A stretch of DNA of 64,000 bases from Alphaproteobacteria bacterium. Its GTDB lineage: Bacteria > Pseudomonadota > Alphaproteobacteria > TMED109. The notes beneath the pieces were generated by a model. That model saw only the letters and a program-made list of their open reading frames with translations. It had not been told where the DNA came from and searched no databases. Shown here piece after piece: positions 18,103-26,890 of this stretch. The stretch spans positions 1 to 64,000 of the forward strand of contig JAURCJ010000003.1 of assembly GCA_030828505.1 (NCBI GenBank), written 5' to 3'. Numbering within the stretch: position 1 is the first letter of the stretch; each line of letters begins with the position of its first letter. Position numbers and translations under genes: made by a program.

Positions 18103-18729
18103 ATGCTAACAAAAAAGCAAAAAGAATTATTAGATTATATTACTATAGTAAATAAAAATAATGGTATTTCCCCATCATATGAAGAAATGAAAAATAAACT
18201 AAAGTTAAAATCAAAGTCAGGTATCCATAGAATAATATCTGCTTTAGAAGAAAGAGGCTTCATAAGAAAACTAGCCAATAAAGCAAGAGCTATAGAAATT
18301 ATAAATAATAATAAAAATATTATACAAATAAAGGATAAAAATAGCAAAAATGTTGAAATACCTTTCTATGGAAAGATTGCTGCAGGTACGCCTATAGAAG
18401 CCATATCTAATTCGACTGGTAATGTATCTACTCCATCTGACATGCTAAAAAGAGGTGAGCATTATGCATTAGAAATATCTGGTGAATCAATGACAGGTTC
18501 TGGTATAAATGATAAGGATATAGCAGTAATAAAAAAATCAAATATGGCAAATAATGGCCAAATAGTTGTTGCTTTAGTTGATAAAACTGAAGCCACATTA
18601 AAAAAGTTAAAAAAAACATCTTCAAAAATTGTACTTATGCCTTCAAATGATTTATATCAAGCACAATCATATGATCCAGCTAGAGTTCAAATACAAGGAA
18701 TTTTAGTAGGTTTAATGAGAAAATATTAA
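18103..18729 (+). CDS. lexA: LexA, SOS-response repressor
   Basis: Repressor of DNA-damage genes that self-cleaves when RecA is activated. N-terminal winged helix (about 1-65: LTKKQKELLDYI, GISPSYEEMKNKLKLKSKSGIHRII) and C-terminal S24 protease domain. The scissile Ala94-Gly95 pair is in FYGKIAAGTPIE, the nucleophile Ser129 in ISGESM, and the general base Lys167 in TEATLKKL. 208 residues. ATG 18103 has GGAGA 6-7 nt upstream; the frame opens earlier at 18070 but that stretch is hydrophobic and unsupported. The usual comEC gene between lexA and gltX is missing here. Confidence 0.97.
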   Translation: MLTKKQKELLDYITIVNKNNGISPSYEEMKNKLKLKSKSGIHRIISALEERGFIRKLANKARAIEIINNNKNIIQIKDKNSKNVEIPFYGKIAAGTPIEAISNSTGNVSTPSDMLKRGEHYALEISGESMTGSGINDKDIAVIKKSNMANNGQIVVALVDKTEATLKKLKKTSSKIVLMPSNDLYQAQSYDPARVQIQGILVGLMRKY

Positions 18730-18758
18730 TTTACTACTATAAAATAAAATAGGATATC

Positions 18759-20159
18759 ATGAAAGTTATTACTAGATTTGCTCCATCCCCTACTGGTTAT
18801 CTTCATATTGGGGGAGTAAGAACAGCTTTGTTTAATTGGTTATTTGCCAAAAATAATAATGGGTTATTTAAACTAAGAATAGAAGATACCGATGTCAAAA
18901 GGTCCACTCAAGAAGCTAAAGAAGCTATTATAAAAGGTCTTAAGTGGTTGCAACTTGATTGGGATGAAGATGAAGTATATCAATCAAAAAGAATTAAAAG
19001 ACATAAAGAAATAGGTAATGAGCTTCTAAAACTAGGTCATGCATATAAATGTTATTGTTCACCAGAAGAGCTTACTGAAATGAGAGAACAAGCAAGAAAA
19101 GAAAAAAGAGCACCACGATATAATGGAAAATGGCGAGATAAAGATGATAGCGAAGCCCCTAATAATGTTAAACCAGTTATAAGAATTAAATGTCCTCAAG
19201 CTGGATCAACTGAAATTAATGATATTGTACAGGGAAATATATCTATAAAAAACAATGAGTTAGATGATTTTATTATTTTAAGATCTGATGGTACACCAAC
19301 TTATATGTTATCTGTAGTAGTGGATGATTATGATATGGGAGTAACTCATGTGATAAGAGGTGATGATCATTTTACAAATACCTTTAGGCAACAACATATT
19401 TATAATGCTCTTAATTGGCCTCTACCTAAATATGCACATATTCCTTTAATTCATGGTATGGATGGAGGAAAATTATCTAAGAGACATGGAGCTTTAGGAG
19501 TAGACAGTTATGATGATATGGGCTACTTACAAGAAACCATGTTAAACTATCTTCTAAGACTTGGTTGGTCACATGGCGACAAAGAAATAATATCAAGAGA
19601 AGAAGCTATAAAATTATTTAATCTTGACTCAATTGGAAAGTCATCAGCTAAATTTGATATTGAAAGACTTACTAGTTTGAATGCTTATTATATAGAAAAT
19701 AAAAATAATGAAGATTTAGTTACAGCTGTCAAAAATTATTATACTAATAAAAAAAATATTAATATTGATAATGAAGATTTGACTTTAATACTTAATGGAA
19801 TGAATGGTTTAAAATCAAGAGCAAGAACAATTAATGAACTGGCTGAAATGTGTAGCTTTTACATTGAAAAAGCTCCGATTACTCTCGATAAAAAATCCAA
19901 AAAAGTTTTAAACGATGATAATATATCTGCACTAAAATTATACTATAAACAACTTTTAAAGCTTGAAGAATGGAATAAAATAAAGATAGAAGAGGATATT
20001 AAAATGTATTGCCAAGAGAATAATATTAATCTTGGAAAGCTAGCACAACCCTTAAGAGCAGCTATTACTGGAAAAGCAGTTTCACCTGGGCTATATGAAT
20101 TAATGGAAGTTTTAGGAAAAAGTGAAACACTTGCAAGAATTATAAATATAAATAATTAA
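18759..20159 (+). CDS. gltX: Glutamyl-tRNA synthetase
   Basis: Class I synthetase charging tRNA-Glu, and probably also tRNA-Gln when the amidotransferase route is used (family knowledge; gatCAB is not in this window). HIGH-type motif in RFAPSPTGYLHIGGVRTAL, zinc-ribbon-type CYC in YKCYCSPEELTEM, and KMSKS-type motif in DGGKLSKRHGALGV. 466 residues, normal. ATG 18759 follows AGGA. It starts 29 nt after lexA. Confidence 0.97.
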   Translation: MKVITRFAPSPTGYLHIGGVRTALFNWLFAKNNNGLFKLRIEDTDVKRSTQEAKEAIIKGLKWLQLDWDEDEVYQSKRIKRHKEIGNELLKLGHAYKCYCSPEELTEMREQARKEKRAPRYNGKWRDKDDSEAPNNVKPVIRIKCPQAGSTEINDIVQGNISIKNNELDDFIILRSDGTPTYMLSVVVDDYDMGVTHVIRGDDHFTNTFRQQHIYNALNWPLPKYAHIPLIHGMDGGKLSKRHGALGVDSYDDMGYLQETMLNYLLRLGWSHGDKEIISREEAIKLFNLDSIGKSSAKFDIERLTSLNAYYIENKNNEDLVTAVKNYYTNKKNINIDNEDLTLILNGMNGLKSRARTINELAEMCSFYIEKAPITLDKKSKKVLNDDNISALKLYYKQLLKLEEWNKIKIEEDIKMYCQENNINLGKLAQPLRAAITGKAVSPGLYELMEVLGKSETLARIININN

Positions 20160-20171
20160 ATATTTCATATA

Positions 20172-20199
20172 TTGCATAGTTAATCTAGATAACTATAAT
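20172..20199 (+). promoter_or_regulatory. Putative gltA promoter
   Basis: TTGCAT (20172-20177) and a perfect TATAAT (20194-20199) are separated by 16 nt. They sit in the 80-nt gap between gltX and gltA, leaving a leader of about 34 nt. The -35 matches the consensus at only three of six positions, so the -10 carries most of the weight. Nothing else is seen in this gap. Confidence 0.5.
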
Positions 20200-20239
20200 A
20201 CAATTTCGAATATTAAAATGAATACTATTGGGAAAAAGC

Positions 20240-21544
20240 ATGTCGGAAAATAAAAATAATATAGCTAAATTATCTTTGCCAAATGGTAATGTATATGAAT
20301 TACCTATTCACTCTGGTACTATTGGACCAGATGTTATTGAAATAAAAAAATTATATTCTGACTCAGATCATTTTACATATGATCCAGGTTTTACGAGTAC
20401 GGGGTCATGTAAATCAGATATCACATATATTGATGGTGATAAGGGCGTTCTTCTGCATAGAGGTTATAGGATAGAAGATTTAGCAGAAAACTGTGATTAC
20501 TTAGAAGTTGCATATTTGCTATTAAATGGAGAACTACCTAACCAACTTGAAAAAGCTGCATTTGATAATAAGATTACTACACATACAATGGTGCACGAAC
20601 AATTAGCACTGTTCTTTAGAGGTTTTAGAAGAGATGCTCACGCAATGGCTGTAATGTGCGGTGTAGTTGGAGCATTAAGTGCATTTTACCATGACAGTAC
20701 AGATATAACGGATCCTAGTCAGAGACTAGTTGCATCTCATAGACTTGTAGCAAAAGTTCCAACTATAGCTGCAATGGCTTACAAATTTTCATTAGGTCAG
20801 CCTTTTATATACCCAAGAAATGATTTAACATATTCAGAAAATTTTCTTCATATGATGTTTTCTGTTCCAGCAGAAGAATACAAAATCGACCCCATATTAG
20901 CTAAAGCTATGGATAAAATATTGATTTTACATGCTGATCATGAACAAAACGCATCAACATCCACTGTAAGATTAGCAGGGTCTTCTGGCGCTAATCCATT
21001 TGCCTGTATTTCAGCAGGCATAGCATCACTATGGGGACCATCTCATGGAGGAGCAAATGAAGCGGTTATTCATATGTTAAATAATATTCAAAAAACTGGT
21101 AACGTACATGAATATGTAAAAAAAGCAAAAGATCCAAATGATCCATTTAGATTAATGGGTTTTGGGCATAGAGTCTATAAAAATTATGATCCACGTGCGA
21201 CAGTAATGAAAAAAACAGCAGATGAGGTATTAAAAGCAGTTGGAAAAGAAAATGAACCTATGTTTAAACTTGCAAGAGAATTAGAAAAAATTGCTTTAGA
21301 AGATGAATATTTTATTTCAAAAAAATTATACCCTAATGTAGATTTTTATTCTGGAGTAATATTACAGGCTATGGGTTTTCCCTCTAGTTTATTCACAGTG
21401 CTATTTGCTGTTGCAAGAACTGTTGGCTGGGTTGCCCAATGGAACGAAATGATAGAAGACCCCGAACAAAGAATTGGCAGACCAAGACAACTTTATACAG
21501 GGGCTAATGAAAGAGATTTTATAAAAATTAAAAGTAGAATATAA
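20240..21544 (+). CDS. gltA: Citrate synthase
   Basis: Type II citrate synthase, condensing acetyl-CoA with oxaloacetate at the entry to the TCA cycle and consuming the product of the PDH complex encoded at the left of the window. Signatures: [36 protein letters not shown], catalytic His in [44 protein letters not shown] and catalytic Asp in [11 protein letters not shown]. 434 residues from ATG 20240, with GGGAA upstream; an in-frame TTG at 20228 is less likely. Its stop lies 3 nt from the end of the converging gloA. Confidence 0.98.
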   Translation: MSENKNNIAKLSLPNGNVYELPIHSGTIGPDVIEIKKLYSDSDHFTYDPGFTSTGSCKSDITYIDGDKGVLLHRGYRIEDLAENCDYLEVAYLLLNGELPNQLEKAAFDNKITTHTMVHEQLALFFRGFRRDAHAMAVMCGVVGALSAFYHDSTDITDPSQRLVASHRLVAKVPTIAAMAYKFSLGQPFIYPRNDLTYSENFLHMMFSVPAEEYKIDPILAKAMDKILILHADHEQNASTSTVRLAGSSGANPFACISAGIASLWGPSHGGANEAVIHMLNNIQKTGNVHEYVKKAKDPNDPFRLMGFGHRVYKNYDPRATVMKKTADEVLKAVGKENEPMFKLARELEKIALEDEYFISKKLYPNVDFYSGVILQAMGFPSSLFTVLFAVARTVGWVAQWNEMIEDPEQRIGRPRQLYTGANERDFIKIKSRI

Positions 21545-21547
21545 TAA

Positions 21548-21946
21548 CTATTTTTGAATTAACTCAATACTGTAATTATCAGGGTCTTTAATAAAAGCAA
21601 TAACAGTAGTTCCATGCTTCATAGGGCCTGGCTGCCTAATTATTTCCACTCCTTCAGCTTCAAGTGAAGCACAAAGATTATATATATCCTTAACACCAAT
21701 AGCTATATGACCCCATGCATTTCCTTTATCATAATCCTCTTTTTGATCCCAATTATGAGTAAGTTCTAAAACAGTATTGGAATCTTCAGGGCCATAACCT
21801 AAAAAAGCTAAAGTAAATTTTCCACCTGGAAAATCGTTCTTTCTTATTAAATTCATTTTAAAAAACCTAGTATAAAAATTAATAGACTTGTCTAGATCCA
21901 TTACTCTCATCATAGTATGAAGAAATTTAAAATCTGATGAAGACAT
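21548..21946 (-). CDS. gloA: Lactoylglutathione lyase (glyoxalase I)
   Basis: Converts the hemithioacetal of methylglyoxal and glutathione to S-lactoylglutathione. Two VOC/glyoxalase beta-alpha-beta modules: FLHTMMRVMDLDKSINFYT with the first metal His, LELTHNWDQ with the first Glu, WGHIAIGVKDIY with the second His, and YSIELIQ with the last Glu at the C-terminus. 132 residues. A GGGGG ribosome-binding stretch precedes ATG 21946. It is the last gene of the long minus-strand array, 34 nt after lpxB, and converges with gltA with almost no space for a terminator. Confidence 0.95.
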   Translation of the reverse strand: MSSSDFKFLHTMMRVMDLDKSINFYTRFFKMNLIRKNDFPGGKFTLAFLGYGPEDSNTVLELTHNWDQKEDYDKGNAWGHIAIGVKDIYNLCASLEAEGVEIIRQPGPMKHGTTVIAFIKDPDNYSIELIQK

Positions 21947-21980
21947 GATACCCCCTTTTCATTTAAAATTATAAAAGCAT

Positions 21981-23138
21981 TTATAGTAGTTTTAAAATTT
22001 TCTTGGCTAAAATATAACTTGGATCCCCATGAACATTTTTTAATTTACTAATACCTTTTCTTAACTTTTTTATTTGGTTTTGACTAATATTTTTATTATC
22101 AATATAACTTTTTGTTATCTTAAAAATATTTTCTTTATTAACCTGATCTTGAAATAATTCTGGAACAAAGTTTTCTTTCAACAATATATTTAGAATTGTT
22201 GCAGTCTTAACTTTAGCTAAATTTTTTACTATATACCAAGTAATATAATTTAACTTATACAACACCAACATAGGAGTTCCAGCTTTTGCTAATTCAATCG
22301 TAACTGTTCCAGAAGCACATAATGCAAAATCAATATTACTAAATAAATTATATTTTTCACTTTGATTTTCAGTAATATAATAATCTAATTTTGTCTCATC
22401 AAATAAATTAATAATTTTATTTTTAAAACCACTAGCAGCAAGTATAAAAAATTTGACTTCATCATAATGGTTTTTAATTAATTTGGCTGATTCTATAAAT
22501 ATTGGTAATAATTTCTTTATTTCACTTAACCTACTTCCAGGCAATATTCCAATTTTTAAAATAGAATTATTTTTTAAAGAGTCATCAAAAAAATATTCAT
22601 TTTTAATATATTTATTATCAAAAGCTATGGGATGCCCAGTAAAAGTTGTATTTAACCCATGAATCGTAAAGTATTTTTTTTCAAATGGATACAAAACAAA
22701 TAAATGATCTAGAAATTTAGATATTTTTTTAGCTCTATAACTTTTCCATGCCCATACTGATGGCGCAACATAATGAAATCTTTTTATATTTAATTCTTTT
22801 ATACTCTTTTGTAATCTAAAATTAAATCCCGGTGAATCAATAGTTATAACTACATCTGGATTTATTTCTATAATCTTTTTTTTTGTTAAAGAGAGTAATG
22901 TTAAAATTTTAGGAATTTTAGAAATAACTTCTAATATACCCATAATAGATAAATTTTTTATATCAAAAATTGGGTTTAAGCCCTGAGCAATCATTTTTGC
23001 ACCACCTATACCATATATTTCAATATTATTTTTAGTTATACTTTTTAAATTTTTTAGAAGACCTTCTCCTAAATTATCACCTGATAATTCTCCCGCAATT
23101 ATAAAAATAATTAATTTTTTATTTTTATATTCCTTCAA
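21981..23138 (-). CDS. lpxB: Lipid-A-disaccharide synthase
   Basis: Glycosyltransferase joining UDP-2,3-diacylglucosamine and lipid X into the lipid A disaccharide at the inner membrane. Motifs: IIAGELSGDNLGEGL, YGIGGAKMIAQGL, VVITIDSPGFNFRL, HYVAPSVWAWKSYRAKKI, GHPIAFD, GILPGSRLSEIKKLLPI and CASGTVTIELAKAGTPMLVLYKL. The start is uncertain. TTG 23138 has AAAAAGG 8 nt upstream and gives a family-like short N-terminus (385 residues). ATG 23156 or 23162 would add 6-8 residues with no Shine-Dalgarno. All candidates overlap the lpxI end. Confidence 0.95.
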   Translation of the reverse strand: MKEYKNKKLIIFIIAGELSGDNLGEGLLKNLKSITKNNIEIYGIGGAKMIAQGLNPIFDIKNLSIMGILEVISKIPKILTLLSLTKKKIIEINPDVVITIDSPGFNFRLQKSIKELNIKRFHYVAPSVWAWKSYRAKKISKFLDHLFVLYPFEKKYFTIHGLNTTFTGHPIAFDNKYIKNEYFFDDSLKNNSILKIGILPGSRLSEIKKLLPIFIESAKLIKNHYDEVKFFILAASGFKNKIINLFDETKLDYYITENQSEKYNLFSNIDFALCASGTVTIELAKAGTPMLVLYKLNYITWYIVKNLAKVKTATILNILLKENFVPELFQDQVNKENIFKITKSYIDNKNISQNQIKKLRKGISKLKNVHGDPSYILAKKILKLL

Positions 23139-23943
23139 TAAACAAACCTTTTTCATTTGCATACTTTATAACTTCATTAATATTTAAAATTAAAATTTCA
23201 TTATTCTCTAAAGCTAAACCGTCTAGACCTGCCTCCCAGGCTGTCTTAATTGTATCAATACCTATTACTGGCCTGTCTATTCTTCTATCTTGTTGTGGTT
23301 TTATAACTTTTACTAAAACACCACCCTTTTCTTCTTTCTTTAATACCTTAGACCTTTTAATCATATTATCTGTACCTTCAGCTGCCTCTACAGCTAATAC
23401 ATGACCATTTTCTATTACTATAGACTGTCCTATATCATTTAAACCAATTATCTTGGCAATTTTACAACCTTTTATAATATCATTCATGTTATTCTCATTT
23501 GGTTTATAAACTCCAAGAGTACCCTCAGGACAAAGTAAACTTGGCAATATATCTTCTGGTGCTATTATATTGAAACCTTCATACTCTAACGCTTTAGTGA
23601 GACTTGATAAAATAGTATCATCTCCTCCAATTTTAGTACTTATTTTAGCTATTAATTTTGCAGTCCATAAGTCAGGTAAGAGTTTATTTAAAGAGGGTCT
23701 AGTTACACTGCCCACCATAACAATATCTTTAACTTTTAGATCATTAACAAAGTTTATAGCTTTCCCCATTTTAGCTAAGGAAACTATAAAGTCTGGTTTA
23801 AATTTTTCTGATAATTTTTTTCCATGACCATCAATTATAATAAGACAATATTCACGTTTTTGCTTTATACACTCCTTTATCAAATAAAAAGGAATACTGC
23901 CATTTCCTGCAATAATAGCTATTTTAGACGATTTTATTTCCAT
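23125..23943 (-). CDS. lpxI: UDP-2,3-diacylglucosamine diphosphatase LpxI
   Basis: Hydrolyses UDP-2,3-diacylglucosamine to lipid X; LpxI replaces LpxH in most alphaproteobacteria. Family marks: KIAIIAGNGSIPFYLIKE, VMVGSVTRPSL, GDDTILSSLTKALEYEGF, VLAVEAAEGTDNMIKRS, KVIKPQQDRRIDRPVIGID and AGLDGLALENNEIL. About 272 residues from ATG 23943, which overlaps the lpxA stop by 20 nt; an upstream frame to 23973 is unsupported. It lies between lpxA and lpxB in pathway order. Confidence 0.96.
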   Translation of the reverse strand: MEIKSSKIAIIAGNGSIPFYLIKECIKQKREYCLIIIDGHGKKLSEKFKPDFIVSLAKMGKAINFVNDLKVKDIVMVGSVTRPSLNKLLPDLWTAKLIAKISTKIGGDDTILSSLTKALEYEGFNIIAPEDILPSLLCPEGTLGVYKPNENNMNDIIKGCKIAKIIGLNDIGQSIVIENGHVLAVEAAEGTDNMIKRSKVLKKEEKGGVLVKVIKPQQDRRIDRPVIGIDTIKTAWEAGLDGLALENNEILILNINEVIKYANEKGLFIEGI

Positions 23944-24730
23944 TTTTTGGCTGACAAATAGCGCGACTTGCACTTCCCTCTATAAATTTAAGAATATCCA
24001 TAACGGCCTCATTTTCATAAAACTCATCAGAAACATCCTTTATTCTCTCTTGAATTGTACCTTCAGGAGCAAATAGTAATCTATAAGCTTTTCTTAAGTC
24101 ATGAATAACTTCTCTTGAAAAACCTCTTCTTTTTAATCCTATTATATTTAAACCTGATAAGTATGCTCTATTACCAATAACTGAACCATAAGGTATAACA
24201 TCACTTTCTAAAGCTGACAAACCACCAACCATTGCATGGGATCCAATTCTTACAAACTGATGAACTCCGCTCAATCCTCCTAGTATTGCAAAATCATCCA
24301 CTTGAACATGTCCTGCAAGAGATGCATTATTTGCTAAAATTATATTATCACCTAATATACAATCATGTGCAACGTGTGCTCCAACCATAATTAAACAATT
24401 ATTTCCAACTTTAGTAATAAGTCCTCCTCCCTCAGTTCCTGGATTTAGGGTAGCATGCTCACGAATAACATTATTACTTCCTATAATTAATTTTGATTTT
24501 TCTCCCTTAAATTTTAAGTCTTGTGGAGGGTTTCCTAATACTGAAAAAGGAAATATTGTACAATTTTCCCCAACTTCAGTATAACCTTCAATGACAACAT
24601 TTGATTTAAGAACTGAATTTTTCTCAATTTTAACATTTGGACCAATAATACTATATGGACCAATTACAACTGAATCATCAATGATTGCATTTTTATCTAC
24701 TATTGCAGTATTATGTATATTTTTATTCAT
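23924..24730 (-). CDS. lpxA: UDP-N-acetylglucosamine acyltransferase
   Basis: First lipid A step, moving a 3-hydroxyacyl chain from acyl-carrier protein to UDP-GlcNAc. Left-handed beta-helix of hexapeptide repeats through about residues 1-190 (NTAIVDKNAIIDDSVVIG, VLKSNVVIEGYTEVG), catalytic His in VGAHVAHDCILGDN, EHATLNPGT, and the C-terminal helical part with LNIIGLKRRGFSREVI. 268 residues. ATG 24730 is 1 nt after the fabZ stop. Confidence 0.98.
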   Translation of the reverse strand: MNKNIHNTAIVDKNAIIDDSVVIGPYSIIGPNVKIEKNSVLKSNVVIEGYTEVGENCTIFPFSVLGNPPQDLKFKGEKSKLIIGSNNVIREHATLNPGTEGGGLITKVGNNCLIMVGAHVAHDCILGDNIILANNASLAGHVQVDDFAILGGLSGVHQFVRIGSHAMVGGLSALESDVIPYGSVIGNRAYLSGLNIIGLKRRGFSREVIHDLRKAYRLLFAPEGTIQERIKDVSDEFYENEAVMDILKFIEGSASRAICQPKNGNKIV

Positions 24731-24731
24731 T

Positions 24732-25199
24732 CTATTCAGCCATAATCATAGCAGATATTACAGCCTCAGACACAAGTTCGTTTTCTACATAACCTCTACA
24801 CTGAAACTTCCATACTTTACCTCTATTCTTTATTTTTTTTACACTCAATTTTAACTGATCTCCTGGTATAACAGGTTTTCTAAATTTAGCGCCATCTACA
24901 GACATAAAATATACCAAACTACCTTCTGCACTTTTTCCAATAGTTTCAATAACTAATACAGCACATGTTTGCGCCATACTTTCTATCATAAGTACACCAG
25001 GCATAACCATTTTTGAAGGGAAATGACCTGTGAAAAAATTTTCATTTGCCGTTACATTCTTAATACCAACAGCAGACTCTCCTAATATAATATCTTCAAC
25101 TTTATCAATTAATAACATTGGATATCTATGAGGAATCATATTTATTATTTTTTCAATATTCACTAATTTTACACTTTTTAAAATACTATCTTGACTCAT
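24732..25199 (-). CDS. fabZ: 3-hydroxyacyl-ACP dehydratase FabZ
   Basis: Dehydrates beta-hydroxyacyl-ACP in fatty acid elongation and competes with LpxA and LpxD for 3-hydroxyacyl-ACP, which explains why it is kept between them. Hotdog fold with MIPHRYPMLLIDKV, the catalytic His/Glu helix in FTGHFPSKMVMPGVLMIESM, and FRKPVIPGDQLKL. 155 residues. It lies 3 nt after the lpxD stop. Confidence 0.97.
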   Translation of the reverse strand: MSQDSILKSVKLVNIEKIINMIPHRYPMLLIDKVEDIILGESAVGIKNVTANENFFTGHFPSKMVMPGVLMIESMAQTCAVLVIETIGKSAEGSLVYFMSVDGAKFRKPVIPGDQLKLSVKKIKNRGKVWKFQCRGYVENELVSEAVISAMIMAE

Positions 25200-25202
25200 A
25201 AT

Positions 25203-26225
25203 TTACTTACCTTTACCTCTAATTAATTGTTTTAACTTTAATGCTTGCCTATGATATTGACTTAATGGAATTGCTGGTGTGCCACTTACTTTAGAACCTG
25301 CATCAAGATTTCTTGTAATACCTGCTTGCCCTCCTGCTTGTACTCCTTTACCAATAGTAATATGCCCTCCTATACCAACTTGTCCTCCAAACATACAATA
25401 ATCTTCTATTACTGCACTTCCTGCAATACCAACCTGTCCTGCTATTGCACAATATTTTCCTATTGAAACATTATGTGCAATATGAACTAAGTTATCTATA
25501 TATGTTCCCTCTCCTATAGAAGTAATTCCATGACTTCCCCTATCTATACAAGTATTTGCACCAACTTCAACATTATCTCCAATTACAACACTACCTACTT
25601 GTGGAATTTTAATGTGTCCATTTTTACTAGGTGCAAATCCAAAACCACTTTGTCCTATTTTAGCTCCTGAATAAACTAAAACATTTTTTCCAATTTCAGC
25701 ACATTCTATAGAAACATTTGATCCAATCCTAGTGTTCTCTCCAATTTTAACACCCTTACCAATAAAACTATTTGAACCAATCCAAACATTTTTTTCAATT
25801 ATAGCTCCCTCTTCAATATATACATAAGGCTCAACTCTAATATAAAGGGAATTCCTATATATTTTTGGTATATTTGAAGATTCACTAATTTTTGGAACAA
25901 ACTTTTCTTGAGGATAAAATTTTTGTGCTATAATTGCGAATGCTAAATGAGCGTTATCAACCTCTAAACAAATCATATTATTTGGAATAATTTTTTCATC
26001 ATATTTATTAACTATACAAGCAGATGCTTTAGAATTATGTAATTTATTTAGAGTATTACTAATACTTATGAATGTAATTTCACCATTAATAGCATTATCA
26101 ACGTCAGCTGCTCCATATATTAATAAATTATTATCTTTTATATTAAATACTTTAGCACTAATTAATTTAGCAATATCATTTATATTAAATGGGCCTGATA
26201 AATTATGAAAGATTTTATTAACCAT
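25203..26225 (-). CDS. lpxD: UDP-3-O-acylglucosamine N-acyltransferase
   Basis: Third lipid A step, N-acylating UDP-3-O-acyl-glucosamine. N-terminal uridine-binding domain (about 1-100, [19 protein letters not shown]), then a long left-handed beta-helix (about 105-310) with the catalytic His in [36 protein letters not shown] and [17 protein letters not shown], then a short C-terminal helix. 340 residues, normal. ATG 26225; 28 nt after the skp stop. Confidence 0.98.
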   Translation of the reverse strand: MVNKIFHNLSGPFNINDIAKLISAKVFNIKDNNLLIYGAADVDNAINGEITFISISNTLNKLHNSKASACIVNKYDEKIIPNNMICLEVDNAHLAFAIIAQKFYPQEKFVPKISESSNIPKIYRNSLYIRVEPYVYIEEGAIIEKNVWIGSNSFIGKGVKIGENTRIGSNVSIECAEIGKNVLVYSGAKIGQSGFGFAPSKNGHIKIPQVGSVVIGDNVEVGANTCIDRGSHGITSIGEGTYIDNLVHIAHNVSIGKYCAIAGQVGIAGSAVIEDYCMFGGQVGIGGHITIGKGVQAGGQAGITRNLDAGSKVSGTPAIPLSQYHRQALKLKQLIRGKGK

Positions 26226-26253
26226 AATAATACAATTCTATAATCATAATTAT

Positions 26254-26865
26254 TTATTCTTTACTTAAAATAGCATTCATATCTACTTCAGGTAGATTAA
26301 TATTTAATAGCTCAATTACTGAATTTGATATATTTATAGAATTAGCAGCGATAACTACTGAAGAAGTATCTAAAGTTAAAGCTAAACCTTTTTCTTTTCC
26401 AATTTCAGTAATAATTTTTATAGCCTCTAATTGTATAACTTGAACACTTTTAGAAAGTATTTCTTCAAGTAATTGATTTCTCTCAGCTACCATTTGCTGC
26501 AGACCTTCTACTCTTTTTCTAAAATTACTTTCCAAAGCTGAAAATTCATCAGGAGGCATTATTGATCTTTGGTTAGCAAGATCTTCCTGTAATTTTTTTA
26601 ATTCTTCTTCCTCATTTTTAAGTTCATTACTAAATTCTTGTTTTTTATTTTCAATAAACTCCCTAACCTTAACGGCTGCTAAAGATTGTCCTACTATTTT
26701 TTGCATATCTACTACTGCTATAGGAAATGTCTCATTATTTATAGAAGAATTATTATTTTCTATCTCTGATTTTTCTTCCTGTGAATAAGAAATATTACTA
26801 ATTACAGTAAAAAATAATATAATATTTAATATTTTAAAATATCTATATAAATTTCTAAAAACCAT
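26254..26865 (-). CDS. skp: OmpH/Skp-family periplasmic chaperone
   Basis: Periplasmic holdase that carries unfolded outer-membrane proteins to the BAM complex. Signal peptide (about 1-27, ILFFTVISNISYS before QEE), then IAVVDMQKIVGQSLAAVKV, a long charged coiled coil (about 60-140, EFSNELKNEEEELKKLQEDL) forming the tentacles, and a beta C-terminal part (EKGLALTLDTSSVVIA). About 203 residues from ATG 26865; the frame can also open at TTG 26877. Directly downstream of bamA, as usual. Confidence 0.93.
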   Translation of the reverse strand: MVFRNLYRYFKILNIILFFTVISNISYSQEEKSEIENNNSSINNETFPIAVVDMQKIVGQSLAAVKVREFIENKKQEFSNELKNEEEELKKLQEDLANQRSIMPPDEFSALESNFRKRVEGLQQMVAERNQLLEEILSKSVQVIQLEAIKIITEIGKEKGLALTLDTSSVVIAANSINISNSVIELLNINLPEVDMNAILSKE

Positions 26866-26890
26866 TTTATTATCCAATTCTTTTTGTTAA

